Below, piece after piece: positions 1 through 8,397 of a stretch of DNA of 64,000 bases. Below the pieces are notes generated by a model, which saw nothing but the letters and a program-made list of their open reading frames with translations, made no database searches and was not told the DNA's origin. The stretch is from Pseudomonas gingeri. GTDB lineage: Bacteria > Pseudomonadota > Gammaproteobacteria > Pseudomonadales > Pseudomonadaceae. The stretch is taken from positions 389,644 to 453,643 of the forward strand of contig NZ_JACAOR010000010.1 in assembly GCF_013386115.1 (NCBI RefSeq), given 5' to 3'. A program made the position numbers and the translations under genes. Position 1 is the first letter of the stretch. Every line of letters begins with the position of its first letter.

Positions 1-74
1 ACAGGCGGCTAAAAACACGGTGAAGGATAATCACCGCGCCTGATCACCGCACGTGCTTTCGGTTCTATGGGTCA

Positions 75-569
75 TCAACCTTTCGAAGGCGGGATGCCGG
101 GGAACTGGAAGGTGTCGTCCACTTTTATAGCGCTGTAGACATTCTTGTTCTCGACCGACCTGTAGCGGAATTTCCCATTCTTCAGTTCGAGAATCTGGTA
201 GGCATCTTCAAGATCAGCCAAGCCTGGCGGGGCCGGGATGAACTTGGAACCCTGGATCCAGCCCTTGGTGATGGTAAAGTAGATGTTCCCGGCCGTGCCC
301 CAGAAACCTGCTTCCTGGGAGTCCTTCACCTTGCCCGTCTTGTCGATGACACGAAAGCTGACCACGTAGGTGCCATTGGCACGATGCTCGGCAATCTCCA
401 TGACATGCCCACCTTCAGTGGTCGGCGAGTCGCTGTACCATTTACCGACAATCAGCGGACGCTGTTTCTGCCGCAGCCCATGCCCGGCTTTGTCCAGCAC
501 AACAGGTCCTGGTTTGCTGCAACCGGCGAGACAGACCAGCGTCAGGGCAATACAGAGTGCTTTGATCAA
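75..569 (-). CDS. Putative lipoprotein of unknown function
   Basis: 164 residues. The N-terminus is a lipoprotein signal: a short basic start, a hydrophobic stretch and the lipobox LAGC with the lipidated Cys at residue 17. The mature part has no domain I recognise; it looks like a small beta-rich periplasmic domain. The start is a TTG at 569, preceded by AAGGAG with a 6-base gap. An ATG two bases upstream is in another frame and gives only a short unrelated peptide. It lies downstream of the DapF-like gene on the same strand, 94 bases away, so co-transcription is possible but not shown. That it is a lipoprotein is well supported; its role is unknown. Confidence 0.75.
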   Translation of the reverse strand: MIKALCIALTLVCLAGCSKPGPVVLDKAGHGLRQKQRPLIVGKWYSDSPTTEGGHVMEIAEHRANGTYVVSFRVIDKTGKVKDSQEAGFWGTAGNIYFTITKGWIQGSKFIPAPPGLADLEDAYQILELKNGKFRYRSVENKNVYSAIKVDDTFQFPGIPPSKG

Positions 570-663
570 TCATGGCTCCTTGAAAAGAAATTCACGCGGC
601 AGATCCGCCGCGCAGATTACTTGCCGAGATATCAAATAGCCACTCTCCTCAACCCTCGCAACA

Positions 664-1479
664 CTAAGCCAGCAACAAATGCTCCGCAACTGTCCCCTCC
701 CAAACCTTCTCCACCCGTCCGCTGAGGATCACCCCGCCGCTACCGTCCCATTTCACGTTCACGGTGCCGCCGTCACATTCCACGTCGACGCTGTCGTCCA
801 GCAGCCCACGCCGAATGCCACCGACCACCGCTCCACAGCAGCACGAACCCGAGCCCTGTGGAATACCGCCGCCGCGCTCCCATATACGCAGGCGGATATG
901 GCCGCGATCGATGACCTGGACGAAATGCACGTTGGTCTTTTTCGGGAACAACGGGTCGATTTCGATCTTCGAGCCCAGCGCGGCGATGTCGATAGCCGCG
1001 AGGTCCTCGACAAAGAAGGTGCAGTGGGGATTGCCCATGCTGCAGGCCACCGGCTCGCCCGCCAGCGGCAAGACCAGGGTATCCATTTCCCTGGCCAGCG
1101 GCACGTCCTGCCAATGCAGCGAAGGCTTGCCCATGTCCACCGAAACACCGCCGTCCGCCTGCCGCACGCAGCTCAGCAGCCCGCGGTTGGTTCGCAGCAG
1201 CACCGACGAGGTATTACCCTGGCGCATCAAGGTGTCGGCCACACCACGGGTGGCGCTGCCACAGGTGTCGAGAGGCGTGCCGTCGGGATTCCAGAACACG
1301 ATGCGGGCGGCGGCATCCTCGCAGTCGAGCACGACGGCCAACTGGTTGAAACCGATACCCCGGTTGCGATCCCCCAGCCGTCGGGCCACGGCGGGCGTTA
1401 TCGGGTCAGCCTCGCCGCGGCGGTCGATGATGACGAAGTCGTCGCCATGAGCATGCATCTTTACCAAGCTGAGGGGCAT
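664..1479 (-). CDS. DapF-like PLP-independent amino acid epimerase, altered substrate loop
   Basis: 271 residues, the normal length for diaminopimelate epimerase, with both halves of the fold. DapF enzymes move a proton at an amino acid alpha carbon with two cysteines and no cofactor. Both are kept: the first in DTCGSATRG, where DapF has CGNGAR, and the second in GSGSCCCGA, where DapF has GSGACA. The SMGNPHC motif and the WERGGG loop (ERGAGET in DapF) are also visible. Substrate-contact positions differ: GNDF is GDDF here, the Asn of CGNGAR is Ser, and the Thr of GET is Pro. This suggests a paralogue acting on another amino acid rather than the lysine/cell-wall enzyme. It sits alone, divergent from the Coq7-like gene, with AGGA before its ATG. 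Confidence 0.85.
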   Translation of the reverse strand: MPLSLVKMHAHGDDFVIIDRRGEADPITPAVARRLGDRNRGIGFNQLAVVLDCEDAAARIVFWNPDGTPLDTCGSATRGVADTLMRQGNTSSVLLRTNRGLLSCVRQADGGVSVDMGKPSLHWQDVPLAREMDTLVLPLAGEPVACSMGNPHCTFFVEDLAAIDIAALGSKIEIDPLFPKKTNVHFVQVIDRGHIRLRIWERGGGIPQGSGSCCCGAVVGGIRRGLLDDSVDVECDGGTVNVKWDGSGGVILSGRVEKVWEGTVAEHLLLA

Positions 1480-1685
1480 ACGCTGTCCTGTTACCTATTC
1501 ATCATTCTTGTGCAGATTCGCACGCGGGAAAAGCATACGTGCACGACGAACAGCCCGTCATCCTTCGGGCGCAAATTGCCGGTTGATTTCAAGGCCTCGA
1601 CAACGAACACTTCACCCGCCGCCAATACCCTGGTCGCCCCTCCTTCCGGACGCCGTCGGGAACTCACAACAAGGTAGTTGTACTC

Positions 1686-2228
1686 ATGGAATCCACGATA
1701 CAACCTGGCGCTGTCACTGAAATGGGCAGTCGAATGATCAAGGTCGATCACGCCGGCGAGCACGGCGCGGTGAACATCTACGCAGGGCAAATCCTCATGG
1801 CTCACCTCACCGCTCGCAGCATGCTCCATGAACTCAGGGAGTTTCGCCGCCATGAACTCAAGCATCGCGCCCTCTTTGCAGCCGAGTTGCAACGCCGCGG
1901 ACGCCCGCACTGTCGCAGCTACTGGCTCTGCGGTTTTGGCGGACTGATGCTGGGGTTGGTGACCGGACTGTTGGGACGCAAGGCCATCGCTGCCACCACC
2001 ATCGCCGTGGAAAGCGTGGTGCTCAGGCACCTCGAACATCAGTTACAGGTGCTCCGCGACAGCGATCCATCAGCGGTCACGGCCATTTCCACCATCGTCG
2101 TCGAGGAACAGCAGCACCACGATCAGTCCACCGCCCACCTTGAATCAAGCGATCCGTGGTACAGGCTGTTGAAACCCGTTGTCTCGGCTTCCACCGAGGC
2201 CGTGATCTGGCTGGGCATGCGTCCGTAG
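1686..2228 (+). CDS. Demethoxyubiquinone hydroxylase (Coq7) family protein
   Basis: 180 residues, slightly shorter than typical Coq7 (about 215). The family carries a carboxylate-bridged di-iron centre in a four-helix bundle bound to the inner membrane surface and hydroxylates 2-octaprenyl-3-methyl-6-methoxybenzoquinol in ubiquinone synthesis. Ligand residues are all present: Glu25 in DHAGEHGA, ExxH at 57-60, Glu109, and ExxH at 141-144. A hydrophobic segment at about 82-96 could bind the membrane. AAGG precedes the ATG. The 3' end overlaps the convergent LysR gene by 84 bases. It may be a second copy or a divergent relative of coq7; that cannot be judged from this window. Confidence 0.85.
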   Translation: MESTIQPGAVTEMGSRMIKVDHAGEHGAVNIYAGQILMAHLTARSMLHELREFRRHELKHRALFAAELQRRGRPHCRSYWLCGFGGLMLGLVTGLLGRKAIAATTIAVESVVLRHLEHQLQVLRDSDPSAVTAISTIVVEEQQHHDQSTAHLESSDPWYRLLKPVVSASTEAVIWLGMRP

Positions 2229-3080
2229 ATCCTCAAGCAACTGCACGAATACCCTCAGGTTCTGCGACACGGTGCCTCGCCGCCAGATCAGCCAGGTCTG
2301 CAGGAAACGGAATTTCTGCGACAACGGCCAGACGCTCACCGTGCTGCAACCGGGCATGCTTTCGAGCATGCTGCGGGGCATCAGCGCCAGGCCGGCGCCG
2401 GCGCTGACGCAGGCGAGCATACCGTGGTAGGACTCCATTTCGAAGATCTTGCCGGGCACCGCCGCGTCCTCGGTGAACCAGCTTTCGAAGTGATGGCGGT
2501 ACGAGCAGTTGGCCCGGAACGCATAGATGCTCTCGCCGTTGACATCGCCGCCGCGGGTGATGGGCGCGTGGTGCAACGGCGCAATGATGACCATTTCCTC
2601 GTCGAACACCGGCACGCCTTCCAGGGTCGGGTGCAGGATCGGTCCGTCGACGAACGCCGCCACCAGCCGCCCGGACAGCACGCCCTCGATCATGGTCCCG
2701 GAAGGCCCGGTGGAAAGGTCCAGCTCGACCTTGGCGTATTGCTGGTTGTAGGCCGCCAGCAACGCCGGAATGCGCACCGCCGCCGTGCTTTCCAGCGAGC
2801 CGAGGGCGAACGGGCCCTGGGGTTCTTCACCGGACACGGTCAGGCGCGCCTCGGCCACCAGATCGAGAATGCGCCGGGTGTAGTCCAGGAAGCTCCAGCC
2901 CGCCGGCGACAGGCGCAGGCGACTTTTCTCGCGGATGAACAGCTCGACGCCCAGGTCCTGCTCCAGTTGCTTGATCCGCGTGGTCAGGTTCGACGGCACC
3001 CGGTGAATCAACTGCGCGGCGGCGCTGATGCTGCCCTGCTCGGCAACAGCCTTGAAAATCTCCAACTGGACCAGATCCAA
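2145..3080 (-). CDS. ptrR: LysR-family regulator, PtrR/YneJ-like
   Basis: About 311 residues. The N-terminal winged helix contains SAAAQLIHRVPSNLTTRIKQL, followed by a LysR substrate-binding domain. Start chosen at a TTG at 3080: GGAG stands 6 bases before it, and the resulting N-terminus MDLVQLEIF matches the family, in which PtrR/YneJ begins MDLTQLEMF. A GTG at 3107 would add nine residues but has no ribosome binding site. In enterobacteria PtrR regulates the adjacent sad aldehyde dehydrogenase in putrescine/4-aminobutyrate use, and the same divergent arrangement with sad occurs here. The last 20 or so residues are an unusual low-complexity tail created by reading into the end of the convergent Coq7-like gene. 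Confidence 0.85.
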   Translation of the reverse strand: MDLVQLEIFKAVAEQGSISAAAQLIHRVPSNLTTRIKQLEQDLGVELFIREKSRLRLSPAGWSFLDYTRRILDLVAEARLTVSGEEPQGPFALGSLESTAAVRIPALLAAYNQQYAKVELDLSTGPSGTMIEGVLSGRLVAAFVDGPILHPTLEGVPVFDEEMVIIAPLHHAPITRGGDVNGESIYAFRANCSYRHHFESWFTEDAAVPGKIFEMESYHGMLACVSAGAGLALMPRSMLESMPGCSTVSVWPLSQKFRFLQTWLIWRRGTVSQNLRVFVQLLEDLRTHAQPDHGLGGSRDNGFQQPVPRIA

Positions 3081-3181
3081 GTCATTCTCCAATCGTGAAC
3101 GTTTCACTCAGTATTATTCAGTTTCCAGAAAAGCAACAGCCCCGTACGCTGGATTCATTACCCACCCAGCAGGACGGTGCC

Positions 3182-4573
3182 ATGACTACTGTGTCGAACC
3201 AGACCCACGCGCTCTCGATCAACCCGCTCAACGGCGAGCAGATCGGTCACTACCCCTATGAGTCGGCCGCGCAACTCGATGCCGCGCTCTCGCGTTCTGC
3301 CAAGGGCTTCGCCAGCTGGCGCCGCAAGTCCGTGGAACAGCGCGCGCAATTGTTGATCACCCTGGGCAAGGCGCTGCGCGACAACGCCACCGCAATGGCC
3401 GAGATGATCACCCGGGAAATGGGCAAGCCGATCACCCAGGCCCGTGGCGAAATCGAGAAATGCGCCCAGCTCTGCGACTGGTACGCCGCCCAGGGCCCGG
3501 CCATGCTCGCGCCGGAAGCGACCCTGGTGGACAACGGCAAGGCGCGGATCGAATACCGCCCGCTGGGTCCGATCCTTGCCGTGATGCCCTGGAACTTCCC
3601 GATCTGGCAGGTGCTGCGCGGTGCGGTGCCGACCCTGCTGGCCGGCAACACCTATGTGCTCAAGCACGCACCGAACGTGATGGGCTGCGCCTACCTGCTG
3701 CTCGATGCCTTCAAGCAGGCGGGCTTCCCCGAGGGTGCGTTCGAGGTGATCAACGTGACGCCGGACGGCGTGTCCAAGGCCATCGCCGACCCGCGCATTG
3801 CCGCCGTGACCCTGACCGGCAGCGTGCGTGCCGGCACCGCGATCGGCTCTCAGGCCGGTGCGGCCCTGAAGAAGTGCGTACTGGAACTGGGCGGTTCGGA
3901 CCCGTTCATCGTGCTCAACGATGCCGACCTCGATGCGGCGGTCCGGGCCGCGGTGATCGGTCGCTACCAGAACACCGGGCAGGTCTGTGCGGCGGCCAAG
4001 CGCCTGATCATCGAGGAAGGGGTGGTGCAAGCTTTCACCGAGAAGTTCGTCGAGGCGACCCGTCGCTTGGTGGTCGGCGATCCGCTGCTGGCCGAGACCT
4101 ATGTGGGTCCGATGGCGCGTTTCGATCTGCGTGACGAACTGGACCAGCAGGTCCAGGCCACCCTGGCCGAGGGCGCGACCCTGTTGCTGGGCGGCGGCAA
4201 GATCGCGGGGCATGGCAACTTCTATGAGCCGACCATCCTCGCCGATGTCACCGACCAGATGACCTCGTTCAAGCAGGAACTGTTCGGGCCGGTCGCCTCG
4301 ATCATCACCGCGCGGGATGCCCGGCACGCCGTGGAACTGGCCAACGACAGCGACTTCGGCCTGACTTCGACGGTCTACACCGCCAATGTCGCGCTGGCGC
4401 AGCAGATCGCCGACGAACTGGAAACCGGTGGCGTGTTCATCAACGGCTACAGCGCTTCCGACCCACGGGTGGCCTTTGGCGGCGTGAAGAAAAGCGGCTT
4501 CGGTCGCGAGCTGTCGCACTTCGGCGTACGCGAGTTCTGCAACGCCCAGACCGTGTGGCTGGATCGCAACTGA
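3182..4573 (+). CDS. sad: NAD(P)-dependent succinate semialdehyde dehydrogenase
   Basis: 463 residues, essentially the length of E. coli Sad/YneI (462). It oxidises succinate semialdehyde to succinate in the last step of 4-aminobutyrate and putrescine breakdown in the cytosol. Visible ALDH motifs are PWNFPIWQV (oxyanion Asn), the general base Glu in LELGGSDPF, the catalytic Cys in NTGQVCAAAKR, and ELFGPV near the C-terminus. Start chosen at the ATG preceded by AGGACGG; an upstream in-frame extension would run back into the divergent ptrR start. Its divergent partner is the PtrR-like regulator, which suggests local control. The symbol rests on family resemblance plus synteny. Confidence 0.88.
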   Translation: MTTVSNQTHALSINPLNGEQIGHYPYESAAQLDAALSRSAKGFASWRRKSVEQRAQLLITLGKALRDNATAMAEMITREMGKPITQARGEIEKCAQLCDWYAAQGPAMLAPEATLVDNGKARIEYRPLGPILAVMPWNFPIWQVLRGAVPTLLAGNTYVLKHAPNVMGCAYLLLDAFKQAGFPEGAFEVINVTPDGVSKAIADPRIAAVTLTGSVRAGTAIGSQAGAALKKCVLELGGSDPFIVLNDADLDAAVRAAVIGRYQNTGQVCAAAKRLIIEEGVVQAFTEKFVEATRRLVVGDPLLAETYVGPMARFDLRDELDQQVQATLAEGATLLLGGGKIAGHGNFYEPTILADVTDQMTSFKQELFGPVASIITARDARHAVELANDSDFGLTSTVYTANVALAQQIADELETGGVFINGYSASDPRVAFGGVKKSGFGRELSHFGVREFCNAQTVWLDRN

Positions 4574-4588
4574 CGGCACGCGCGTACC

Positions 4589-4618
4589 GGTGGCGAACGG
4601 GCTTTGCCGTTCGCCACC
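4589..4618. terminator. Hairpin after sad, possible terminator
   Basis: Perfect 12-bp inverted repeat GGTGGCGAACGG / CCGTTCGCCACC with a 6-base loop, starting 15 bases after the sad stop codon. No clear T-run follows, so it may act as a transcript-end stabiliser or a weak terminator. Confidence 0.6.
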
Positions 4619-4625
4619 CTGTTGA

Positions 4626-4647
4626 TCTGGCGTGAACTCACGCCAGA
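4626..4647. repeat. 22-bp near-perfect palindrome
   Basis: TCTGGCGTGA-AC-TCACGCCAGA, a 10-bp perfect inverted repeat with a two-base centre, directly after the sad hairpin. It may be a second terminator element or a protein-binding site; nothing else nearby decides between these. Confidence 0.5.
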
Positions 4648-4819
4648 ACACCTCCCCTCCCCATCTGATCCGTATTTTTCTGCACTACCTGCCTCTGTAT
4701 CGAGATCAGATTCCCCCCGACAATAAGCCTGCCACCCGGCCTCGGGCGGCGCTTCAAGGCAGAGTTCTCCAAGACTCTTTTTCCGCTGTACCGCAACCCT
4801 GTGATTCAGGAGGCCTGAA

Positions 4820-4903
4820 ATGGGCAAGATGGCGCTTTTTCTGGGTGGTTTTCTCTTACTGACAATCGCAATCGGCCTGCTGGCCACCATCTCTCCGACC
4901 TGA
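4820..4903 (+). CDS. 27-residue single-pass membrane peptide
   Basis: A short frame starting at an ATG with a very strong ribosome binding site (AGGAGG, 6 bases upstream) and ending in TGA. The peptide starts MGKMALFLGG, has one hydrophobic segment over nearly its whole length with leucines and isoleucines, and ends ATISPT. Such a peptide would insert in the inner membrane. It lies alone between sad and the REP cluster, on the sad strand but beyond two hairpins, so it probably has its own promoter. I do not know a function. The strong binding site and hydrophobic composition make chance less likely, but conservation is needed to be sure. Confidence 0.55.
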   Translation: MGKMALFLGGFLLLTIAIGLLATISPT

Positions 4904-4928
4904 GCCGACTGATACCGCTCATTGGATC

Positions 4929-5018
4929 GTTCCCGCGCTGTGGGAGCGGGCTTGCCCGCGAAGCTGTGACCTGTGACGCAGAGCGTCACGGGCTGCATTC
5001 CCACGCAGAGCGTGGGAA
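4929..5018. repeat. REP-type palindrome cluster
   Basis: Three short inverted repeats in a row. The first is TGTGGGAGCGGGCTTGCCCG, a typical Pseudomonas REP core at about 4939-4964. The second is GTGACG-CAGAG-CGTCAC at 4973-4989. The third is TTCCCACG-CAGAG-CGTGGGAA at 4998-5018. The last two share the same CAGAG loop. The final codons of the large STAND gene run into this cluster. Confidence 0.8.
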
Positions 5019-8000
5019 CGATCTACTGAGCAAGTCATTGACGACAGGATCTTGCGGATCCCGAGGGGGCTGACTCAGGAACGTTCGTATCGCCTGTCGA
5101 TGTTCTTCTGAAAGGTTGTGCATACCCGCCAGTGCCCGGGCAGCCGCGCGGGCCACCTCGAAACGCGGCCCCCCCTCGTCCGCCTGATAATCCCGACAAT
5201 CCGAGAGCAGGGAAATCAGGCATTCCACTCCGTCCTGCCACTTGAAGTGGCCAATGACCTTCGCCAACTCCAGACGAACGTGCGCGCTTTTATCGCTGGC
5301 ACCGTTGTAGAGCCAATATCTGTTCAACCCCAGGGGCTCGACCAGGCCGGCAAAAAAACTCACGGCATGCCTGCGTACATCGGCATGATCATGCTCCATG
5401 AGGCTCGGAAGATGCTTGCGCACACTCACGGCATCCATACGCCCGACGGCCTCTCTCAAGGCCTTGGCGACTGCAAGGTTTTCCAGGTAGTACATTTGCT
5501 CGATCAGCTCATGGGGATCGCCATTGCGCTGTGTCTCCAAGCTCAGCAGTTCTTCAACAATTTTCATCGGCTCAAGCTGGAGGAAATCATCGATATCGGG
5601 GATATCCAGGTCTTCGCAAATACCTTCGAGATCATGATCAGCCAGGATCAGGGACTGATCATAGGCACGTTTGAGCAGCTCAAGGCTCTCCCTCTCCAAG
5701 GCAGACACCTGCGAGGATTGTTCATCCAGGGTCATCGACCAGGCGGGGAGAATCAGATCATGGCGTGGGTGGCCCTCAATCCATTGATACCCTTCGTTCC
5801 GGCGGCGCATCTGGACGTAAGCCATGGTAAGACGATGAACCAGTTCCTCATCCTCATCCAGCATGGTCCTGAACAGGCGCTCAATCGACGCATCGTCAAT
5901 GCCCTGGAAACTCTGCTCCTCGTAGTCACCCACCTCGTCCCGGTGTTCACGTAGCCCGTCCTCGATACCCTCAATCAGACTGAACATCTCATCATCGTAA
6001 TGAAAAGCACCGGCCAGCGCCGCGCACTGGAAAAGCGCCAGTGTATTAGGTTGGTTGCGACCTGCCGGGGTCGCCCAGTGACAAGACTGTGCCCAAGCCT
6101 CCCCGAGGTCCCCACCCAGCCCGGCGAGCCAGGTAAAAAGCTGCGGACCGTCATAGACAATGTCGCCATCGATAAATCGATAACGTATCCATGAACTCAA
6201 GAGCGGCGGTATCAATGGCTCTCTTTCCAACTCTTCCCTGAACTCCGGACTCAGCACCGGTACACTCCAGTACTTCACCACTCGCCCGGATGCCACCGGC
6301 TTGAATGCCGTCAAATCGCGTAAGAACCGGGCAATGGAGCAACGCTGCGAACCCCATCTGATGACCCGCTCAAAATAGTAAACGAACTGAAAATCATTGG
6401 TGGTAGCAATGCACTGGCGCAGGAACTCATCGACCTTGTCCTGCTGAATACGATTCAGGCACAGCTGTTGGGGCCACCGACTGCTGATTGCTTCAAGCAG
6501 ATTTATCAAGGCGTTGAGACAGGCCGGGTCATCGCACCACTGCGCATACAGGGCCTCCACGCACCGGCCCAAGGTCCGTTCCAATACAGCGGGACTGTCG
6601 GTAATCACTTCCTCAAAGGCCTCAATGACCTTACCGTGGGCACCGATCTCCTCTTTCTCATCCTCGTCCAGTGTTGAGATCAGGAAATGCTTTACGAAGC
6701 GCTCGAGATCAATGGAAAGCGGCGGGCTGAGGTCATCCAGGGCACGCCGGATCGTACTCAACCCCTCAAATGAAATACGTTGGTTCCGGCGAATCATCGC
6801 CCAGATCACCGTAGCGCACTCCACGCCGCGTTCCGGCCATCCCAGAACTTGCTGACGGACAATCTGGCGAATGCTGGAAACCTGTGCCTGATCGACCAGT
6901 TGTTCGATCAATGCAACCGACTCGTCCCCGCAAGCCAGCAAGCCTTTGCAGAAGCGATCGATTGCCAGGGGACTTTGTAGATCCTGGAGCAGCCCGGAAC
7001 GATACCGCTCAGCGAACGGCAGCATCCATGCCTGGGCTTGCTCAAGCTTCTTTTCCAGGATGTTCCATTTGACGTCATCGCCATAATCGCTATCCGATAC
7101 TTCACAGGTCAGCGAACGCCACGGTTCTTCATCCTCCCCGACCCGACTCTGACGAAGAATATCGGTACGCGAAGTGATGATGAACAGCTTGTCGGCAGAG
7201 GCACGCGCCAGCAACCGAGGGAGTTGAATAACCCATTTGTCCGCATCGGCTTCAAGCTTCGATTGCCCCCAGGGGTCGTCGAGATGAAAGACATACAAGC
7301 CCCTCTGCGCCAGATAGTGCTCGATTGCGGCAAGCCCTGCCGACTCCCTCACAACCTCATAGGGTCGCGGTCTTTCACGCAGGGCATGAACCATGTTTTT
7401 GGCAATCAACGATTTGCCGTAGCCTGGCGGTCCGATCAGCATCACCGCATGCAACGTGTCCAACAGCGACTCTGCTCGTGCCAAGGCAGGCGGTGCGATG
7501 AACTCGCGCAACTCCTGGTCGCGTACCGCTCCCCCGCCTTCACTGGTGATGACATCCCGAACATGATCACGCGTCAGGGGCTCCACCAGCCCTGCCATAC
7601 GCCGCTCGACCAAGCGCTCCAACTTATCTATCGCCGCCGGCAGGTTCGAAATCGGTACCTTGCCCCTGGATTCAAGCAAGTCATGAATACGTGCCCGCAG
7701 GTCATTTTCAGTCAGATTCTGGATAAGCCCCCAACGACCGGTCAACGCCTGTTGTTCGGCCTCTATCTCTGTCAGCTTCGGAGGGAGGAACGAAGGGTCC
7801 AGTGCCTCATCGACATTTTTAAGCTCGGCTGCCGCCAGTTCCCCAGCGACACTGCAATTGGTAATAAAAATATAACGCCGGGAGGGATCCTCCAGCAGCA
7901 GTGCCTTTCCCCTGGGCCTGGTACCTGGCCCCGAGGCACTTCGTGCAACCCGGTCCTTGACCAGTTCCGAAAACGCGCTGGCCGTCCAATAGCCCTTTCC

Positions 8001-8246
8001 GCGGTTTTTTATCTGAATCAGTAGTTTATGGACGCCACCAATGCTGACTGTCGATTCCTCGTCATCGATGCAAGCCTCGACGTCTTCCTGCGAGACTGGC
8101 TCAACGATGATTTCGTTGCAGCCATCGACACGATTCAACAGCAGTTGCAACGCGATCCATACGGTGACTTTTTTCTGATAGATGAAGCCATGAAAAGCCG
8201 GATTGCCATCGCTCCCCTGAGCCCCCCTATCGTTGTAATCATCCAT
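4986..8246 (-). CDS. Nuclease-STAND NTPase-HEAT protein, candidate anti-phage defence
   Basis: About 1086 residues from the ATG at 8246, which has AAGGTG upstream; a TTG at 8264 would add six residues (residue numbers here count from that TTG). N-terminal region 14-170 resembles Cap4/DUF4297-type nuclease domains: a GFIYQ motif near 26-30, acidic residues around 55-61, and QIK at 84-86, the QxK of a PD-(D/E)xK site. A STAND-type NTPase follows: Walker A GPPGYGKS at 278-285, Walker B YVFHLDDPWG at 324-333, sensor FIITSR at 361-366. The long helical remainder ends in HEAT-like repeats such as DHADVRRHAVSFFAGL. Proteins of this plan (Avs and other nSTAND systems) sense phage proteins and activate the nuclease. 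It stands alone, looks less GC-rich than its neighbours, and its last dozen residues are encoded by REP sequence. Defence role is inferred from architecture. Confidence 0.8.
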   Translation of the reverse strand: MDDYNDRGAQGSDGNPAFHGFIYQKKVTVWIALQLLLNRVDGCNEIIVEPVSQEDVEACIDDEESTVSIGGVHKLLIQIKNRGKGYWTASAFSELVKDRVARSASGPGTRPRGKALLLEDPSRRYIFITNCSVAGELAAAELKNVDEALDPSFLPPKLTEIEAEQQALTGRWGLIQNLTENDLRARIHDLLESRGKVPISNLPAAIDKLERLVERRMAGLVEPLTRDHVRDVITSEGGGAVRDQELREFIAPPALARAESLLDTLHAVMLIGPPGYGKSLIAKNMVHALRERPRPYEVVRESAGLAAIEHYLAQRGLYVFHLDDPWGQSKLEADADKWVIQLPRLLARASADKLFIITSRTDILRQSRVGEDEEPWRSLTCEVSDSDYGDDVKWNILEKKLEQAQAWMLPFAERYRSGLLQDLQSPLAIDRFCKGLLACGDESVALIEQLVDQAQVSSIRQIVRQQVLGWPERGVECATVIWAMIRRNQRISFEGLSTIRRALDDLSPPLSIDLERFVKHFLISTLDEDEKEEIGAHGKVIEAFEEVITDSPAVLERTLGRCVEALYAQWCDDPACLNALINLLEAISSRWPQQLCLNRIQQDKVDEFLRQCIATTNDFQFVYYFERVIRWGSQRCSIARFLRDLTAFKPVASGRVVKYWSVPVLSPEFREELEREPLIPPLLSSWIRYRFIDGDIVYDGPQLFTWLAGLGGDLGEAWAQSCHWATPAGRNQPNTLALFQCAALAGAFHYDDEMFSLIEGIEDGLREHRDEVGDYEEQSFQGIDDASIERLFRTMLDEDEELVHRLTMAYVQMRRRNEGYQWIEGHPRHDLILPAWSMTLDEQSSQVSALERESLELLKRAYDQSLILADHDLEGICEDLDIPDIDDFLQLEPMKIVEELLSLETQRNGDPHELIEQMYYLENLAVAKALREAVGRMDAVSVRKHLPSLMEHDHADVRRHAVSFFAGLVEPLGLNRYWLYNGASDKSAHVRLELAKVIGHFKWQDGVECLISLLSDCRDYQADEGGPRFEVARAAARALAGMHNLSEEHRQAIRTFLSQPPRDPQDPVVNDLLSRSFPRSAWECSP

Positions 8247-8397
8247 TATGCAATGCACCTTCAACCTTGAATCGATAAACGTCAGGGTATTTCCTGTTTG
8301 CGCAATTGTTACAGGCCACCTTCACGGAGGTCCAGTCGCTCACGCAGGAACTCACCAGCACTTTCGCAGGAGTCAGCGCGGTGCGATAGGAGACGCC

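Noticed and set aside
1491..2039. Minus-strand frame over the Coq7-like start, possible small gene in 1491-1685
   Set aside because: Most of it is antisense to Coq7 and the remaining part shows neither a ribosome binding site nor a known domain.
3095..3181. Upstream start for the sad aldehyde dehydrogenase
   Set aside because: The extension overlaps the divergent regulator and lacks a binding site; the ATG at 3182 has AGGACGG and gives the family length.
4929..5018. REP cluster as a CRISPR array
   Set aside because: Units are palindromes of unequal length without regular spacers, and no cas gene is near.
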